Positions 1-5,397 of a stretch of 5,397 nt of DNA are shown here, one piece after another (within the stretch, counting starts at the first letter, position 1; the number at the start of each line of letters is the position of its first letter). Source of the stretch: Burkholderiaceae bacterium. Lineage in GTDB: Bacteria > Pseudomonadota > Gammaproteobacteria > Burkholderiales > Burkholderiaceae. The stretch is taken from assembly GCA_025057735.1 (NCBI GenBank), contig JANWUU010000025.1, forward strand, positions 1 through 5,397, in the 5' to 3' direction. Under the pieces are notes generated by a model. The model ran no database searches. It had not been told where the DNA came from and was given only the letters and a program-made list of their open reading frames with translations. Position numbers and translations under genes: made by a program.

Positions 1-870
1 CCGCCCGCCCTCGCCCAGCCCCCGACCCCTGTCCGCCGCCCTCGATTCGGTCCGCGTCCGAGTCACGTGTTCCCCGTCGCTCGCGGTGCGTATGCCGTCC
101 GAGGCCCGTTTGCTCCGAGAGGCGCGCGCGCGCGCCGACGCGAGGTCCTCCAAGACCAGTGTCGCCGCCCCTTCGCCGATCACCAGGCCGTCGCGGGCGA
201 CGTCGAAGGGCCGGGGAGTGCCCGAGGCTTCCTCGTTGCGGCGGCTCGCCTCGCCGAGGGTGTCGAAGACGATCGCCTGGGTGGCGGAGAGTTCCTCGGC
301 GCCGCCGCAGATCATGATGCGCGCGCGCCCGCAGCGGATCGCCTCGTAGCCGTAGCCGATGCCCTGGCTGCCGGAGGTGCAGGCGCTCGTGGTCGGGACG
401 ATGCGGCCGCGCACGCCGAAGAACACGCCGATGTTGATCGCCGCCGTGTGGCTCATCATGCGCAGATACTTGGTGGCGTTCACGCCGCGCGTGCTGCCGC
501 GCTCCAGCATCAGCGCGAAATCCACCGCATCCGGCGGCGAGCCGACGCTGGAGCCGTAGGCCACGCCCACCTCGCCGCTACCAAGCAGCGCATCGCCCGC
601 CAGCCCGGCATCGGCGAGCGCCAGTTCGGTGGCGCGCACCGCCAGCAGCGCCACCCGCCCCATCGTGCGCAGCGCCTTGCGCGGATAGTGCGCCGGCACG
701 TCGAAGTCGGCCACCGGCGCACCAAGCCAGGTGTTCAGCCCCTCGATGCGCTCCCACGCCGGGATGCGCCGCACCCCGCTGCGGTTGCCGTCCAGCGCCG
801 CGCGCGCCTCCTCCCAGGACTGGCCGATCGGGCACAGGCCGGCCATGCCGGTGACGACCACGCGCTTCAT
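1..870 (-). CDS. FabF-type beta-ketoacyl-ACP synthase, 3' end cut by window edge
   Basis: This enzyme would perform decarboxylative condensation of malonyl-ACP with an acyl-ACP in the cytoplasm. The ATG at 870 opens a frame that stays free of stops to base 1 (290 residues seen of a usual ~400). It starts with a typical FabF opening (KRVVVTGMAGLCPIG), contains the nucleophile motif TSACTSG with Cys164, then GGAEE near 189-193 and the thiolase-fold stretch PFDVARDGLVIGEGA around 221-235. The two catalytic histidines lie beyond the window. No in-frame start exists between the reductase stop and 870. It follows the FabG gene after 52 bases, the reductase-ketosynthase order found at the end of aryl polyene operons (an ApeQ-ApeR-like pair, from family knowledge). 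Residues about 251-290 (bases 1-120) fit the family poorly except for SDGEHVT, so this tail may be bad sequence. The KS identity is secure; the pathway is inferred. Confidence 0.93.
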   Translation of the reverse strand, partial: MKRVVVTGMAGLCPIGQSWEEARAALDGNRSGVRRIPAWERIEGLNTWLGAPVADFDVPAHYPRKALRTMGRVALLAVRATELALADAGLAGDALLGSGEVGVAYGSSVGSPPDAVDFALMLERGSTRGVNATKYLRMMSHTAAINIGVFFGVRGRIVPTTSACTSGSQGIGYGYEAIRCGRARIMICGGAEELSATQAIVFDTLGEASRRNEEASGTPRPFDVARDGLVIGEGAATLVLEDLASARARASRSKRASDGIRTASDGEHVTRTRTESRAADRGRGLGEGGR

Positions 871-926
871 GCGGGCGTCGCCCGTCGGCGCGCAGCGGCC
901 GGCCGCGGCATGCTGCCACCCGTCAT
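867..926 (-). CDS. Possible 19-codon bridging mini-ORF between fabG and the ketosynthase
   Basis: The ATG at 926-924 overlaps the FabG stop (ATGA), and the frame runs 19 sense codons to a TGA at 869-867 that overlaps the ATG of the ketosynthase (again ATGA). The predicted peptide is rich in Ala, Arg and Pro and resembles no family I know. Its likely role, if any, is to carry ribosomes from the FabG stop to the ketosynthase start by termination-reinitiation, since no clear Shine-Dalgarno precedes either start. Two exact ATGA junctions could also arise by chance in a 52-base gap, so this is tentative. Confidence 0.3.
   Translation of the reverse strand: MTGGSMPRPAAARRRATPA
872..884 (-). promoter_or_regulatory. 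Small GC hairpin just before the ketosynthase start
   Basis: In the transcript, CGGGC pairs with GCCCG across a three-base GAC loop, ending one base before the ketosynthase ATG. It occupies the place where a ribosome binding site would sit. A perfect 12-base palindrome (GCGGCCGGCCGC, 895-906) lies in the same gap. The pairing is visible in the sequence. A role in limiting independent initiation is inference, and short GC stems are common by chance at this composition. Confidence 0.25.
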
Positions 927-1651
927 CCGAACACCCCGCCGTTCACACCGATCACCTGGCGCGTGATGTAGGCCGCGTCCGGCGACATCAGGAAGGACAC
1001 CACCGCCGCGACTTCCTCCGGCTTGCCGGCGCGGCCGGCCGGGACGTGTTTGAGCAGCTCGGCCAAATCGAGCCCCCGCGTCATGTCGGTCTCGATCAGC
1101 CCCGGGGCGACGCAGTTGACCGTGATGTTGCGGCTTGCCAGTTCCGTCGCCAGCGCCTTGGTGGCGCCGATCAGGCCGGCCTTGGACGCACTGTAATTGA
1201 CCTGCCCGCGGTTGCCGATCTGCCCCGCCAACGAGGCAATCGTCACGATGCGGCCGGGCGCGCGCCGCCGCACCATCGGCATTAGCAGCGGATGTACGAC
1301 GTTGAAGAAGCCGTCCAGGTTGGTGCGCAGGACGGCATCCCAGTCTTCGCCCGACAGTGCCGGAAATACGCCGTCGCGCGTGATGCCCGCATTGCAAACG
1401 ACGCCGTACGGCGCGCCGTGCTGCGCGACCGCTTGCGCGAGCGCCTGCGCCGCAGCAGTGCGGTCGGTAACGTCAAAGGCAAGCACGACAGCGCGCCGGC
1501 CAGCCGCGGCTATCTCGCGCACCAGGTCGGCAATCGCTTCGTCGCGGCCGCGATGATGTAGCCATAGATCGTAACCATCGCGCGCCAGCCGCAGCGCAAT
1601 GGCTCGCCCGATGCCGCGATTGGCACCCGTCACCAGCACCGTCTCGCTCAC
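923..1651 (-). CDS. fabG: 3-oxoacyl-ACP reductase, FabG-type short-chain dehydrogenase
   Basis: This cytoplasmic NAD(P)H-dependent reductase converts 3-oxoacyl-ACP to 3-hydroxyacyl-ACP. All classical SDR landmarks are present in its 242 residues: the cofactor glycine motif TGANRGIG (8-15), DVT at 60-62, NAG at 87-89, Asn111, Ser140, and the catalytic pair Tyr153 and Lys157 in NYSASK, with a FabG-like end (ITRQVIGVNGG). The length is normal for FabG. The start is GTG at 1651, which overlaps the upstream thioesterase stop as GTGA and has a good GGAGG four bases before it. Its place beside a dedicated ketosynthase, thioesterase and two ACPs points to a pathway-specific reductase (ApeQ-like in aryl polyene systems) and not the housekeeping FabG, which usually sits with fabD and acpP. 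The pathway role is inferred; the enzyme class is secure. Confidence 0.95.
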   Translation of the reverse strand: MSETVLVTGANRGIGRAIALRLARDGYDLWLHHRGRDEAIADLVREIAAAGRRAVVLAFDVTDRTAAAQALAQAVAQHGAPYGVVCNAGITRDGVFPALSGEDWDAVLRTNLDGFFNVVHPLLMPMVRRRAPGRIVTIASLAGQIGNRGQVNYSASKAGLIGATKALATELASRNITVNCVAPGLIETDMTRGLDLAELLKHVPAGRAGKPEEVAAVVSFLMSPDAAYITRQVIGVNGGVFG

Positions 1652-2082
1652 GCTGCCTCCGCCCCCAGCCGCCGCAATGCGGCGGCGATTTTCTCTCGCA
1701 AAACAGGCGGCGTCGCATACAGCATCTGCCCGCCGTCGATGCGCACCGGCACCTGCACCGTATGCGCCCGCGTCAGCCGCCGGCCGCCGGCCGCATCCAG
1801 GATCTCATAGCCGATCTTCAGTCGCTGTTCGAATTCCAGCAAGGTGGCTTGCACACGCAGCCGCTGCCGCAGCCGCGCCGGCTGCAGGTAACGCAAGCGC
1901 AGCTCAACGACTGGCCACATGAAGCCGGAGGCCCGCATCTCGCCGTGGCTGTAACCGATTTTTTCCATCAGCGCATCGCGCGCCAGTTCCAGATATTTCG
2001 CGTAATGGCCGTGCCAGACGATCTGCACGGCATCCAGATCGTGAAACGGCACCGTCAGTTCAACGGCGGCAGCCAGTCTCAT
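1648..2082 (-). CDS. Hotdog-fold acyl-CoA/acyl-ACP thioesterase (YbgC/4HBT family)
   Basis: This protein of 144 residues has the length of a single hotdog domain. Near the N-terminus FHDLDAVQIVWHGHYAKYLE (13-32) matches the YbgC/4-hydroxybenzoyl-CoA thioesterase signature; Asp17 aligns with the catalytic aspartate and His24 with the conserved histidine. The ATG at 2082 overlaps the stop of the preceding acyltransferase as ATGA, which favours it over an upstream in-frame start at 2136 that would invade that gene. No signal peptide is visible, so it should be cytoplasmic. In aryl polyene clusters a thioesterase of this type (ApeK) sits after the glycosyltransferase/acyltransferase and is thought to release or edit acyl chains on the ACP. 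Here the reductase gene follows directly. The hydrolase fold is secure; whether the substrate is an ACP or CoA ester is not shown. Confidence 0.9.
   Translation of the reverse strand: MRLAAAVELTVPFHDLDAVQIVWHGHYAKYLELARDALMEKIGYSHGEMRASGFMWPVVELRLRYLQPARLRQRLRVQATLLEFEQRLKIGYEILDAAGGRRLTRAHTVQVPVRIDGGQMLYATPPVLREKIAAALRRLGAEAA
1656..1660 (-). promoter_or_regulatory. Shine-Dalgarno of the FabG gene
   Basis: The transcript reads GGAGG, four bases (CAGC) and then the GTG start at 1651. It is the best ribosome binding site in the window and supports the GTG start. It lies inside the last codons of the thioesterase gene. Confidence 0.7.
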
Positions 2083-3026
2083 CGCGTGCCCCAGAACGGA
2101 TAGAAGTTGAACCACGCATACGGCGTGGCGCGGCACTGCTGCTCTAACCGCTCAGCGTAGCGCATCATCACTGCCGTCAGCGCCTGCTCGCGGCCAGCGC
2201 GCGGCAGCCGCACACGCTCGGCTAGGCGCTCGCACTCGAAGGCGTAGCGTTCGCCTTCCTTGACGCATGCCATCCAGTACACCGGGCACTCCAGCGCAGC
2301 CGCCAGCACCCAGGGGCCGACCGGCAGCGGTGCCGGCGCGCCGAGGAACGGCACCGGCAGCGTGCGCCCGGCCACCCCGCTGACCGGCACACGATCAGCG
2401 GCGATGACGACGAACTCGCCGCCCGCCACCGCGTCGGCGAGTTCGACGGCGCGCGCCATGTCCAGCTCGGTCACCTGCAACAATCCGGCTGCGCTGTCCG
2501 GATTCAGCCGCGCCAGCATGCGGTTGAAGCGCTGGGCGTGGCGCGTGTGCACGAGGATCCTCAGGCGCAGCGCCGGCAGCGCGCGCGCGAAGATGCGCAG
2601 CACCTCCAGATTGCCTACGTGGGCGACCACGATCAGCCCGCCGCGGCCGGCCTGCACGTCGGCGACGAAGCGCGGGTCGACCGCAACGCGCGCCTGCGCC
2701 AGCGACAACACGCCGCTCCAAGCCAATCCCTTGTCGAGCAGCGCATCGGCGAATGCGGCGATGTGGCGCGTGACGTGCGCCAGCCGCACCAGCGGCCCCG
2801 CATGGGGAGCAAGCACGCCGACGCGCGTTAAGTATTCGATTGAGCTTTTGCGCGCCACCGACCGCGTAAGTGCAAAGTACAACGCCACGGGCCAGGCCAG
2901 CAGCGCATATAGCGCGCGGCCACCGAGCCGGTAGACGCCGTACAGGAACCACAGGCCGGCGGAAAAGCCGGCCTCGCGCAGCGCGGCCCAGTGCAGGTGG
3001 CGCGAGCCCTCAGCAGCGCTTGGCAT
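2079..3026 (-). CDS. LpxL/HtrB-type acyltransferase
   Basis: This 315-residue protein fits the Kdo/lipid A late acyltransferase family in length and layout. An N-terminal hydrophobic region (about 21-53) would anchor it to the inner membrane. The catalytic HX4E box is visible as His136-Val-Gly-Asn-Leu-Glu141 after a hydrophobic strand, AADRVPV (209-215) matches the usual conserved DR segment, and the tail holds WFNFYPFW (305-312), a family hallmark. The ATG at 3026 overlaps the glycosyltransferase end by 17 bases, with no clear Shine-Dalgarno. It is expected to move an acyl group from an ACP to a glycolipid acceptor on the cytoplasmic face. In aryl polyene operons an acyltransferase of this family is, as I recall, joined to a family-2 glycosyltransferase in one chain; here they are separate. 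It is not likely to be the housekeeping LpxL, given its neighbours. The substrate is unknown. Confidence 0.9.
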   Translation of the reverse strand: MPSAAEGSRHLHWAALREAGFSAGLWFLYGVYRLGGRALYALLAWPVALYFALTRSVARKSSIEYLTRVGVLAPHAGPLVRLAHVTRHIAAFADALLDKGLAWSGVLSLAQARVAVDPRFVADVQAGRGGLIVVAHVGNLEVLRIFARALPALRLRILVHTRHAQRFNRMLARLNPDSAAGLLQVTELDMARAVELADAVAGGEFVVIAADRVPVSGVAGRTLPVPFLGAPAPLPVGPWVLAAALECPVYWMACVKEGERYAFECERLAERVRLPRAGREQALTAVMMRYAERLEQQCRATPYAWFNFYPFWGTR

Positions 3027-3795
3027 CTTGAGGCGCGGCCGCCGGCGCGGCCAGTCGGCGCGCCAGCAGCCTGGGCAGACGCACGAGGAAACCGGCGGCG
3101 AGCCTCACATGTAGCGCGGCCATGCGTACGTTGTCGCGCAGCATGTCAAAATGCGAGACGCCGTCGGCCGGATACGTGACCGGCGTACGCAGATTTATCA
3201 CCGGCACGCCGGCCCATACCAGCCGCACGATAATGTCGGTGTCGAACTGCATGCGGTGGCCGATGCCGACCGCGTCGTCAACCGCCAGCGCCGACGCGAG
3301 CGGATAGAGCCGAAAGCCGCACATCGCATCGCCGATGTCACCCGACAGCGTATACAGCCGCGCCAGCCCGTTGGTGATCGCGCGTCCGTACAGGCGCACC
3401 TTCGGCACCGTCTTATCGTAAACCGGCACGCCATTGATGACGGCTTGCGGCTGCGCGCGCGCAGCGGCGATGAACTTCGGGATTTCGCGCGCGTCGTGCT
3501 GACAGTCGGCGTCAATCTGCACCGCATGCGTGAAGCCGGCGGCCTGCGCCGCGCGGAATCCAGCCAACACCGCCGCCCCCTTGCCCTGATTGCGCGGCAG
3601 GCGCAGCAAACGCACCCAGTCGCGGTGCTGCGCGGCCAGGCGGTCGAGCACCGCCGCGCAAGCCGGCCCGCTGCCATCGTCGACCAAAAAGCAGGTCAGG
3701 CCCGTTTCGCGCACGCGTGCCAGCAACCGCGGAAGCGCGCGTTCGTGGTCGAAGACGGGGACGATCACGCAGGGGCGAAACGCAGCGCTCGTCAT
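3010..3795 (-). CDS. Family-2 glycosyltransferase
   Basis: This 261-residue GT-A fold enzyme resembles the dolichyl/polyprenyl-phosphate sugar transferase branch of GT2. Visible motifs are CVIVPVFDHE at the N-terminus, VDDGS (38-42) for nucleotide binding, NQGKG (69-73), and the metal-binding DAD (95-97) within QIDADCQHD. MCGFRLYP (158-165) and MQFDTDI (182-188) are typical of the acceptor side. No convincing membrane segment was seen; a basic, Leu/Arg-rich C-terminus (about 231-249) could associate with the membrane. The ATG at 3795 lies 18 bases after the ACP2 stop. It probably transfers a sugar from a nucleotide donor to a lipid or polyprenyl phosphate to build the anchor that the next gene's acyltransferase modifies. 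The overlap with that gene suggests linked translation. The family is certain; donor and acceptor are not. Confidence 0.93.
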   Translation of the reverse strand: MTSAAFRPCVIVPVFDHERALPRLLARVRETGLTCFLVDDGSGPACAAVLDRLAAQHRDWVRLLRLPRNQGKGAAVLAGFRAAQAAGFTHAVQIDADCQHDAREIPKFIAAARAQPQAVINGVPVYDKTVPKVRLYGRAITNGLARLYTLSGDIGDAMCGFRLYPLASALAVDDAVGIGHRMQFDTDIIVRLVWAGVPVINLRTPVTYPADGVSHFDMLRDNVRMAALHVRLAAGFLVRLPRLLARRLAAPAAAPQDAKRC

Positions 3796-3813
3796 CGGCA
3801 GGCGGTGGCCGCG

Positions 3814-4110
3814 CTAGGCATCGAGCTGTTTTTCCAGCGCGAACAGCGCGTCGAGCACATCGCCGAGCGTCCGTACGCCCCTGAAGCTGCGCACGTCCAG
3901 CTTACGGCCAAAGGTCTGATTAAACTGCAGCACGATGTCAGCGGCGTCGATCGAATCAAGATCCAGATCAGCATAAAGATCGGCCTCGCGGCGGATGCGC
4001 TCGCGCGGCACGCCAAAATAGGCGTGCAGAAATTCCGCCAGCCACTGCTCGGCCTGTTCTCGCGTCAGCAGGTCGCGCTGCATCGGATCCGTCGCGGGCG
4101 CCACCGTCAC
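3814..4110 (-). CDS. Acyl carrier protein 2
   Basis: This 98-residue protein carries the phosphopantetheine attachment motif DLDLDSIDAAD, with Ser53 as the expected modified residue, inside a four-helix ACP-like pattern. A helix rich in Glu and Leu precedes it and a hydrophobic helix (TLGDVLDALFALEKQL) closes the domain. The start is GTG at 4110, which overlaps the ACP1 stop as GTGA; a second possible start, ATG at 4083, would remove nine residues and cannot be excluded. It differs clearly from ACP1, so the two ACPs probably have different partners; paired unlike ACPs (ApeE and ApeF) are a feature of aryl polyene clusters. It would act in the cytoplasm as an acyl carrier and be activated by the phosphopantetheinyl transferase at the right edge. 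ACP identity is secure, the exact start less so. Confidence 0.92.
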   Translation of the reverse strand: MTVAPATDPMQRDLLTREQAEQWLAEFLHAYFGVPRERIRREADLYADLDLDSIDAADIVLQFNQTFGRKLDVRSFRGVRTLGDVLDALFALEKQLDA

Positions 4111-4388
4111 GCTGCCGTCCGCAGGCCGTCTGCTGACCGCTGGGCGGCCACGAAGCGCGCGAGCGCCCGGATGCTGGCAAAGTGGCGGCGGTTGTCCTCC
4201 GAATCAGCCGTCAACTTCACGCCGTAACGCTTGGCAAGCGCCACTCCAATTTCCAGCGCGTCGATCGAATCCAGGCCGAGGCCATCGCCGAACAGCGGCG
4301 CCTCCGGATCGATCTCCTCGGCCCGCACGTCTTCTAGGCCGGTGCAGGAGACGATCAGTTCGGCGATCTCCCGTTCAAGCGGCTCCAT
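4107..4388 (-). CDS. Acyl carrier protein 1
   Basis: This 93-residue ACP holds the motif LFGDGLGLDSIDALEIG, with Ser41 as the phosphopantetheine site. It begins with a short helix (EREIAELIVSCTGL) and an acidic loop (EEIDPEAPLF). The DGLGLDSIDALE wording is strongly reminiscent of the first ACP of aryl polyene systems. The ATG at 4388 overlaps the acyltransferase stop by 14 bases and is preceded by GGAG at 4399-4402, about ten bases upstream; extending the frame upstream gives only Arg/Trp-rich shadow translation, so this start is preferred. The protein is acidic around the serine, as expected for binding basic enzyme surfaces. It is the likely carrier on which the polyketide or fatty chain grows. 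Confidence 0.94.
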   Translation of the reverse strand: MEPLEREIAELIVSCTGLEDVRAEEIDPEAPLFGDGLGLDSIDALEIGVALAKRYGVKLTADSEDNRRHFASIRALARFVAAQRSADGLRTAA

Positions 4389-5184
4389 GATCGGCCATCT
4401 CCGTGTCGTAAAGCTGCTGCAATCTGGCGTGGATGTCGCGCGCGGCCAAGGCCACCGAGCCGTGCGCCGCGACCACCGAAGCCACCTCCCACGGCGCCCG
4501 CACTTTGACGTCGAAGCGCGGCCGCGACATCGGCATTGCGTGCCATGCCGCCCCCTTGTACAGCAAAGGCTCGCTGACGCGGATTGTAACGACCACAATC
4601 GGACAGCCCGTACGGGCGGCGATCTGCGCCGCGCCGCGCGTCAGCCGCACGCGAGCACCAGGTAGCGTGCGGCTGCTCTCCGGAAAAATGAGCACCCGCG
4701 CGCCGCGGGCGAACTCGCGGGCGGCTGCGTGGACCATGGCCGGACCGTCGTCGTTGCCGATGTAACCGGCCAGCGCGATGAACGGGCGCGTGAGCGGATG
4801 GCGGGCAAGAGCCTGTTTTGCCACCACCGCGGCATCGTCGATCAGCCCCAGCAGCAGCACCGCGTCGATCAGCGTCGGATGATTGGCGACGATCAGCGCC
4901 CCGGGGGCGGCGAGGTGCTCAACGCCGTCGATGCGGTAGTGCAGCAGGCCAAGCGCGTGCATCGTGCCCCAGAAGAAGCGGAGCGCGCGCCGGATGACTG
5001 CGCGCACTAACCGTTGCCGGCGCGCCGGCGTGCGTACCAGCAGGCGCAGCGGCAGCAGCAGGCCGAGCGCCAGCAGCAGCGCCCCGACGCCGAACAGCGC
5101 GAAGCTGAACGCCGCCGCCACCTGCCGCCAGCGGCGGTTCAGGCGCGCCGCAAGTGGTGCGACCTGCCGCTCAGAGCAGCGCAT
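4375..5184 (-). CDS. PlsC-type lysophospholipid acyltransferase
   Basis: This 269-residue inner-membrane enzyme belongs to the 1-acyl-glycerol-phosphate acyltransferase-like (LPLAT) superfamily. A hydrophobic segment at about 22-50 should anchor it. The catalytic HX4D box appears as NHPTLID (His102, Asp107), followed by GYIGNDDG (140-147) and the acceptor-binding box FPESSRT (168-174), equivalent to FPEGTRS in PlsC. The ATG at 5184 overlaps the stop of the upstream gene by 14 bases; residues upstream of it in the same frame are Arg-rich and look like shadow translation. No clear Shine-Dalgarno is visible, so translation may depend on coupling. An acyltransferase of this kind directly before two ACPs is typical of aryl polyene operons, where it is thought to help attach acyl chains to the lipid anchor. 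It is probably not the general phospholipid enzyme PlsC. Its acyl donor and acceptor are unproven. Confidence 0.92.
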   Translation of the reverse strand: MRCSERQVAPLAARLNRRWRQVAAAFSFALFGVGALLLALGLLLPLRLLVRTPARRQRLVRAVIRRALRFFWGTMHALGLLHYRIDGVEHLAAPGALIVANHPTLIDAVLLLGLIDDAAVVAKQALARHPLTRPFIALAGYIGNDDGPAMVHAAAREFARGARVLIFPESSRTLPGARVRLTRGAAQIAARTGCPIVVVTIRVSEPLLYKGAAWHAMPMSRPRFDVKVRAPWEVASVVAAHGSVALAARDIHARLQQLYDTEMADHGAA

Positions 5185-5397
5185 CGACAAGTGGGGCACA
5201 TGGCTGCCAGGGTAGCGCAAGCGGCTGCGGCGGCGCGCCGCCGGTGAGGTCCACCTGCGATACCTGCGGCGCTGCGCGGCCGGCGCACGCAAGCGCCAGT
5301 TCGCCCCAGACGGCGTGCCAGCAGCGCGCAGCCGCCACACCGCACTTGAACTGCGCCTCGTGCTGCGCCCACAGCAGGTACGCCTGCGTGCGCGAAG
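5171..5397 (-). CDS. Probable 4'-phosphopantetheinyl transferase, C-terminal fragment
   Basis: The frame enters at the right edge and ends at TGA 5173-5171, giving 74 residues and no start. Its first part reads YLLWAQHEAQFKCG, which fits the W-x-x-x-E-A-x-x-K element of Sfp-type phosphopantetheinyl transferases (Trp9, Glu13 and Lys17 of the fragment); the usual Lys before Glu is His here. ELALACAG (32-39) resembles the strand near the end of Sfp-like proteins. Such an enzyme moves 4'-phosphopantetheine from CoA to the ACP serine, which suits two ACP genes downstream. The upstream half with the metal-binding Asp motif is outside the window, so the call rests on one motif plus context. The stop overlaps the acyltransferase start by 14 bases. 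Confidence 0.65.
   Translation of the reverse strand, partial: SRTQAYLLWAQHEAQFKCGVAAARCWHAVWGELALACAGRAAPQVSQVDLTGGAPPQPLALPWQPCAPLVDALL

Noticed and set aside
122..135. GC dinucleotide tract as a frameshift site or phase-variable repeat
   Set aside because: Reading the other two frames past the tract gives no FabF-like sequence, while the original frame recovers SDGEHVT at the right spacing, so slippage does not explain the divergence. The tract simply encodes Arg-Ala repeats.
895..906. 12-base GCGGCCGGCCGC palindrome as a terminator
   Set aside because: There is no T run after it and a gene of the same pathway starts within 30 bases; self-complementary GC words of this length are common in such GC-rich DNA.
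67..966. Long open frame on the plus strand (299 codons)
   Set aside because: It is antisense to the ketosynthase, whose motifs are unmistakable; its translation is low-complexity Arg/Ala/His sequence.
867..1397. Longer minus-strand frame ending with the mini-ORF
   Set aside because: Most of it is an alternate-frame shadow of FabG; only the final 20 codons, after the FabG stop, are considered as a possible mini-ORF.
2260..2934. Plus-strand frame of 224 codons
   Set aside because: It is opposite the LpxL-type acyltransferase and dominated by Ser, Ala, Thr and Arg with no recognisable domain.
3151..4227. Long open frame on the plus strand (358 codons)
   Set aside because: It lies antisense to the glycosyltransferase and ACP2, is rich in Arg, Ala and His, shows no family motif, and is the kind of stop-free frame expected opposite high-GC coding sequence.

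Overview
The window is a GC-rich stretch (roughly two thirds G+C) in which every real gene I can support lies on the minus strand. Nine main cistrons follow one another with almost no spacing: 4- to 17-base overlaps at six junctions, an 18-base gap and a 52-base gap. The composition, the dense coding and the gene families suggest a high-GC proteobacterium, probably beta- or gamma-; the sequence does not fix the genus. No rRNA, tRNA, mobile element, CRISPR array or confident promoter was seen.

In transcription order (right to left) the layout is: the C-terminal end of a probable 4'-phosphopantetheinyl transferase (5171-5397, cut by the window edge); a membrane lysophospholipid-type acyltransferase (4375-5184); two acyl carrier proteins (4107-4388 and 3814-4110); a family-2 glycosyltransferase (3010-3795); an LpxL/HtrB-type acyltransferase (2079-3026); a hotdog thioesterase (1648-2082); a FabG-type ketoacyl reductase (923-1651); and a FabF-type ketosynthase (1-870, cut by the left edge). 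A 19-codon mini-ORF (867-926) bridges the only sizeable gap, between reductase and ketosynthase.

This set of families, and the order acyltransferase-ACP-ACP ... glycosyltransferase-acyltransferase-thioesterase ... reductase-ketosynthase, match the backbone of aryl polyene (APE) and related xanthomonadin-type pigment clusters. In those systems a dedicated type II fatty-acid-like machine builds an aryl-capped polyene carboxylate on ACPs, and acyltransferases attach it to an outer-membrane lipid. The proposed flow is: the phosphopantetheinyl transferase activates the ACPs, ketosynthase and reductase extend and reduce the chain, the thioesterase edits or releases acyl groups, and the glycosyltransferase and two acyltransferases build the lipid anchor. 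This is inference from family content; no product can be read from the sequence.

The layout is more compact than the APE arrangement I recall. No aryl-ACP ligase, dehydratase, ammonia lyase, LolA-like carrier or MMPL exporter lies between the genes shown, and the glycosyltransferase and LpxL-type acyltransferase are separate overlapping genes. The other observations are the doubly overlapping mini-ORF before the ketosynthase, the chain of stop/start overlaps, and an abrupt loss of FabF-like sequence over about the first 120 bases, which may be a contig-end artefact.
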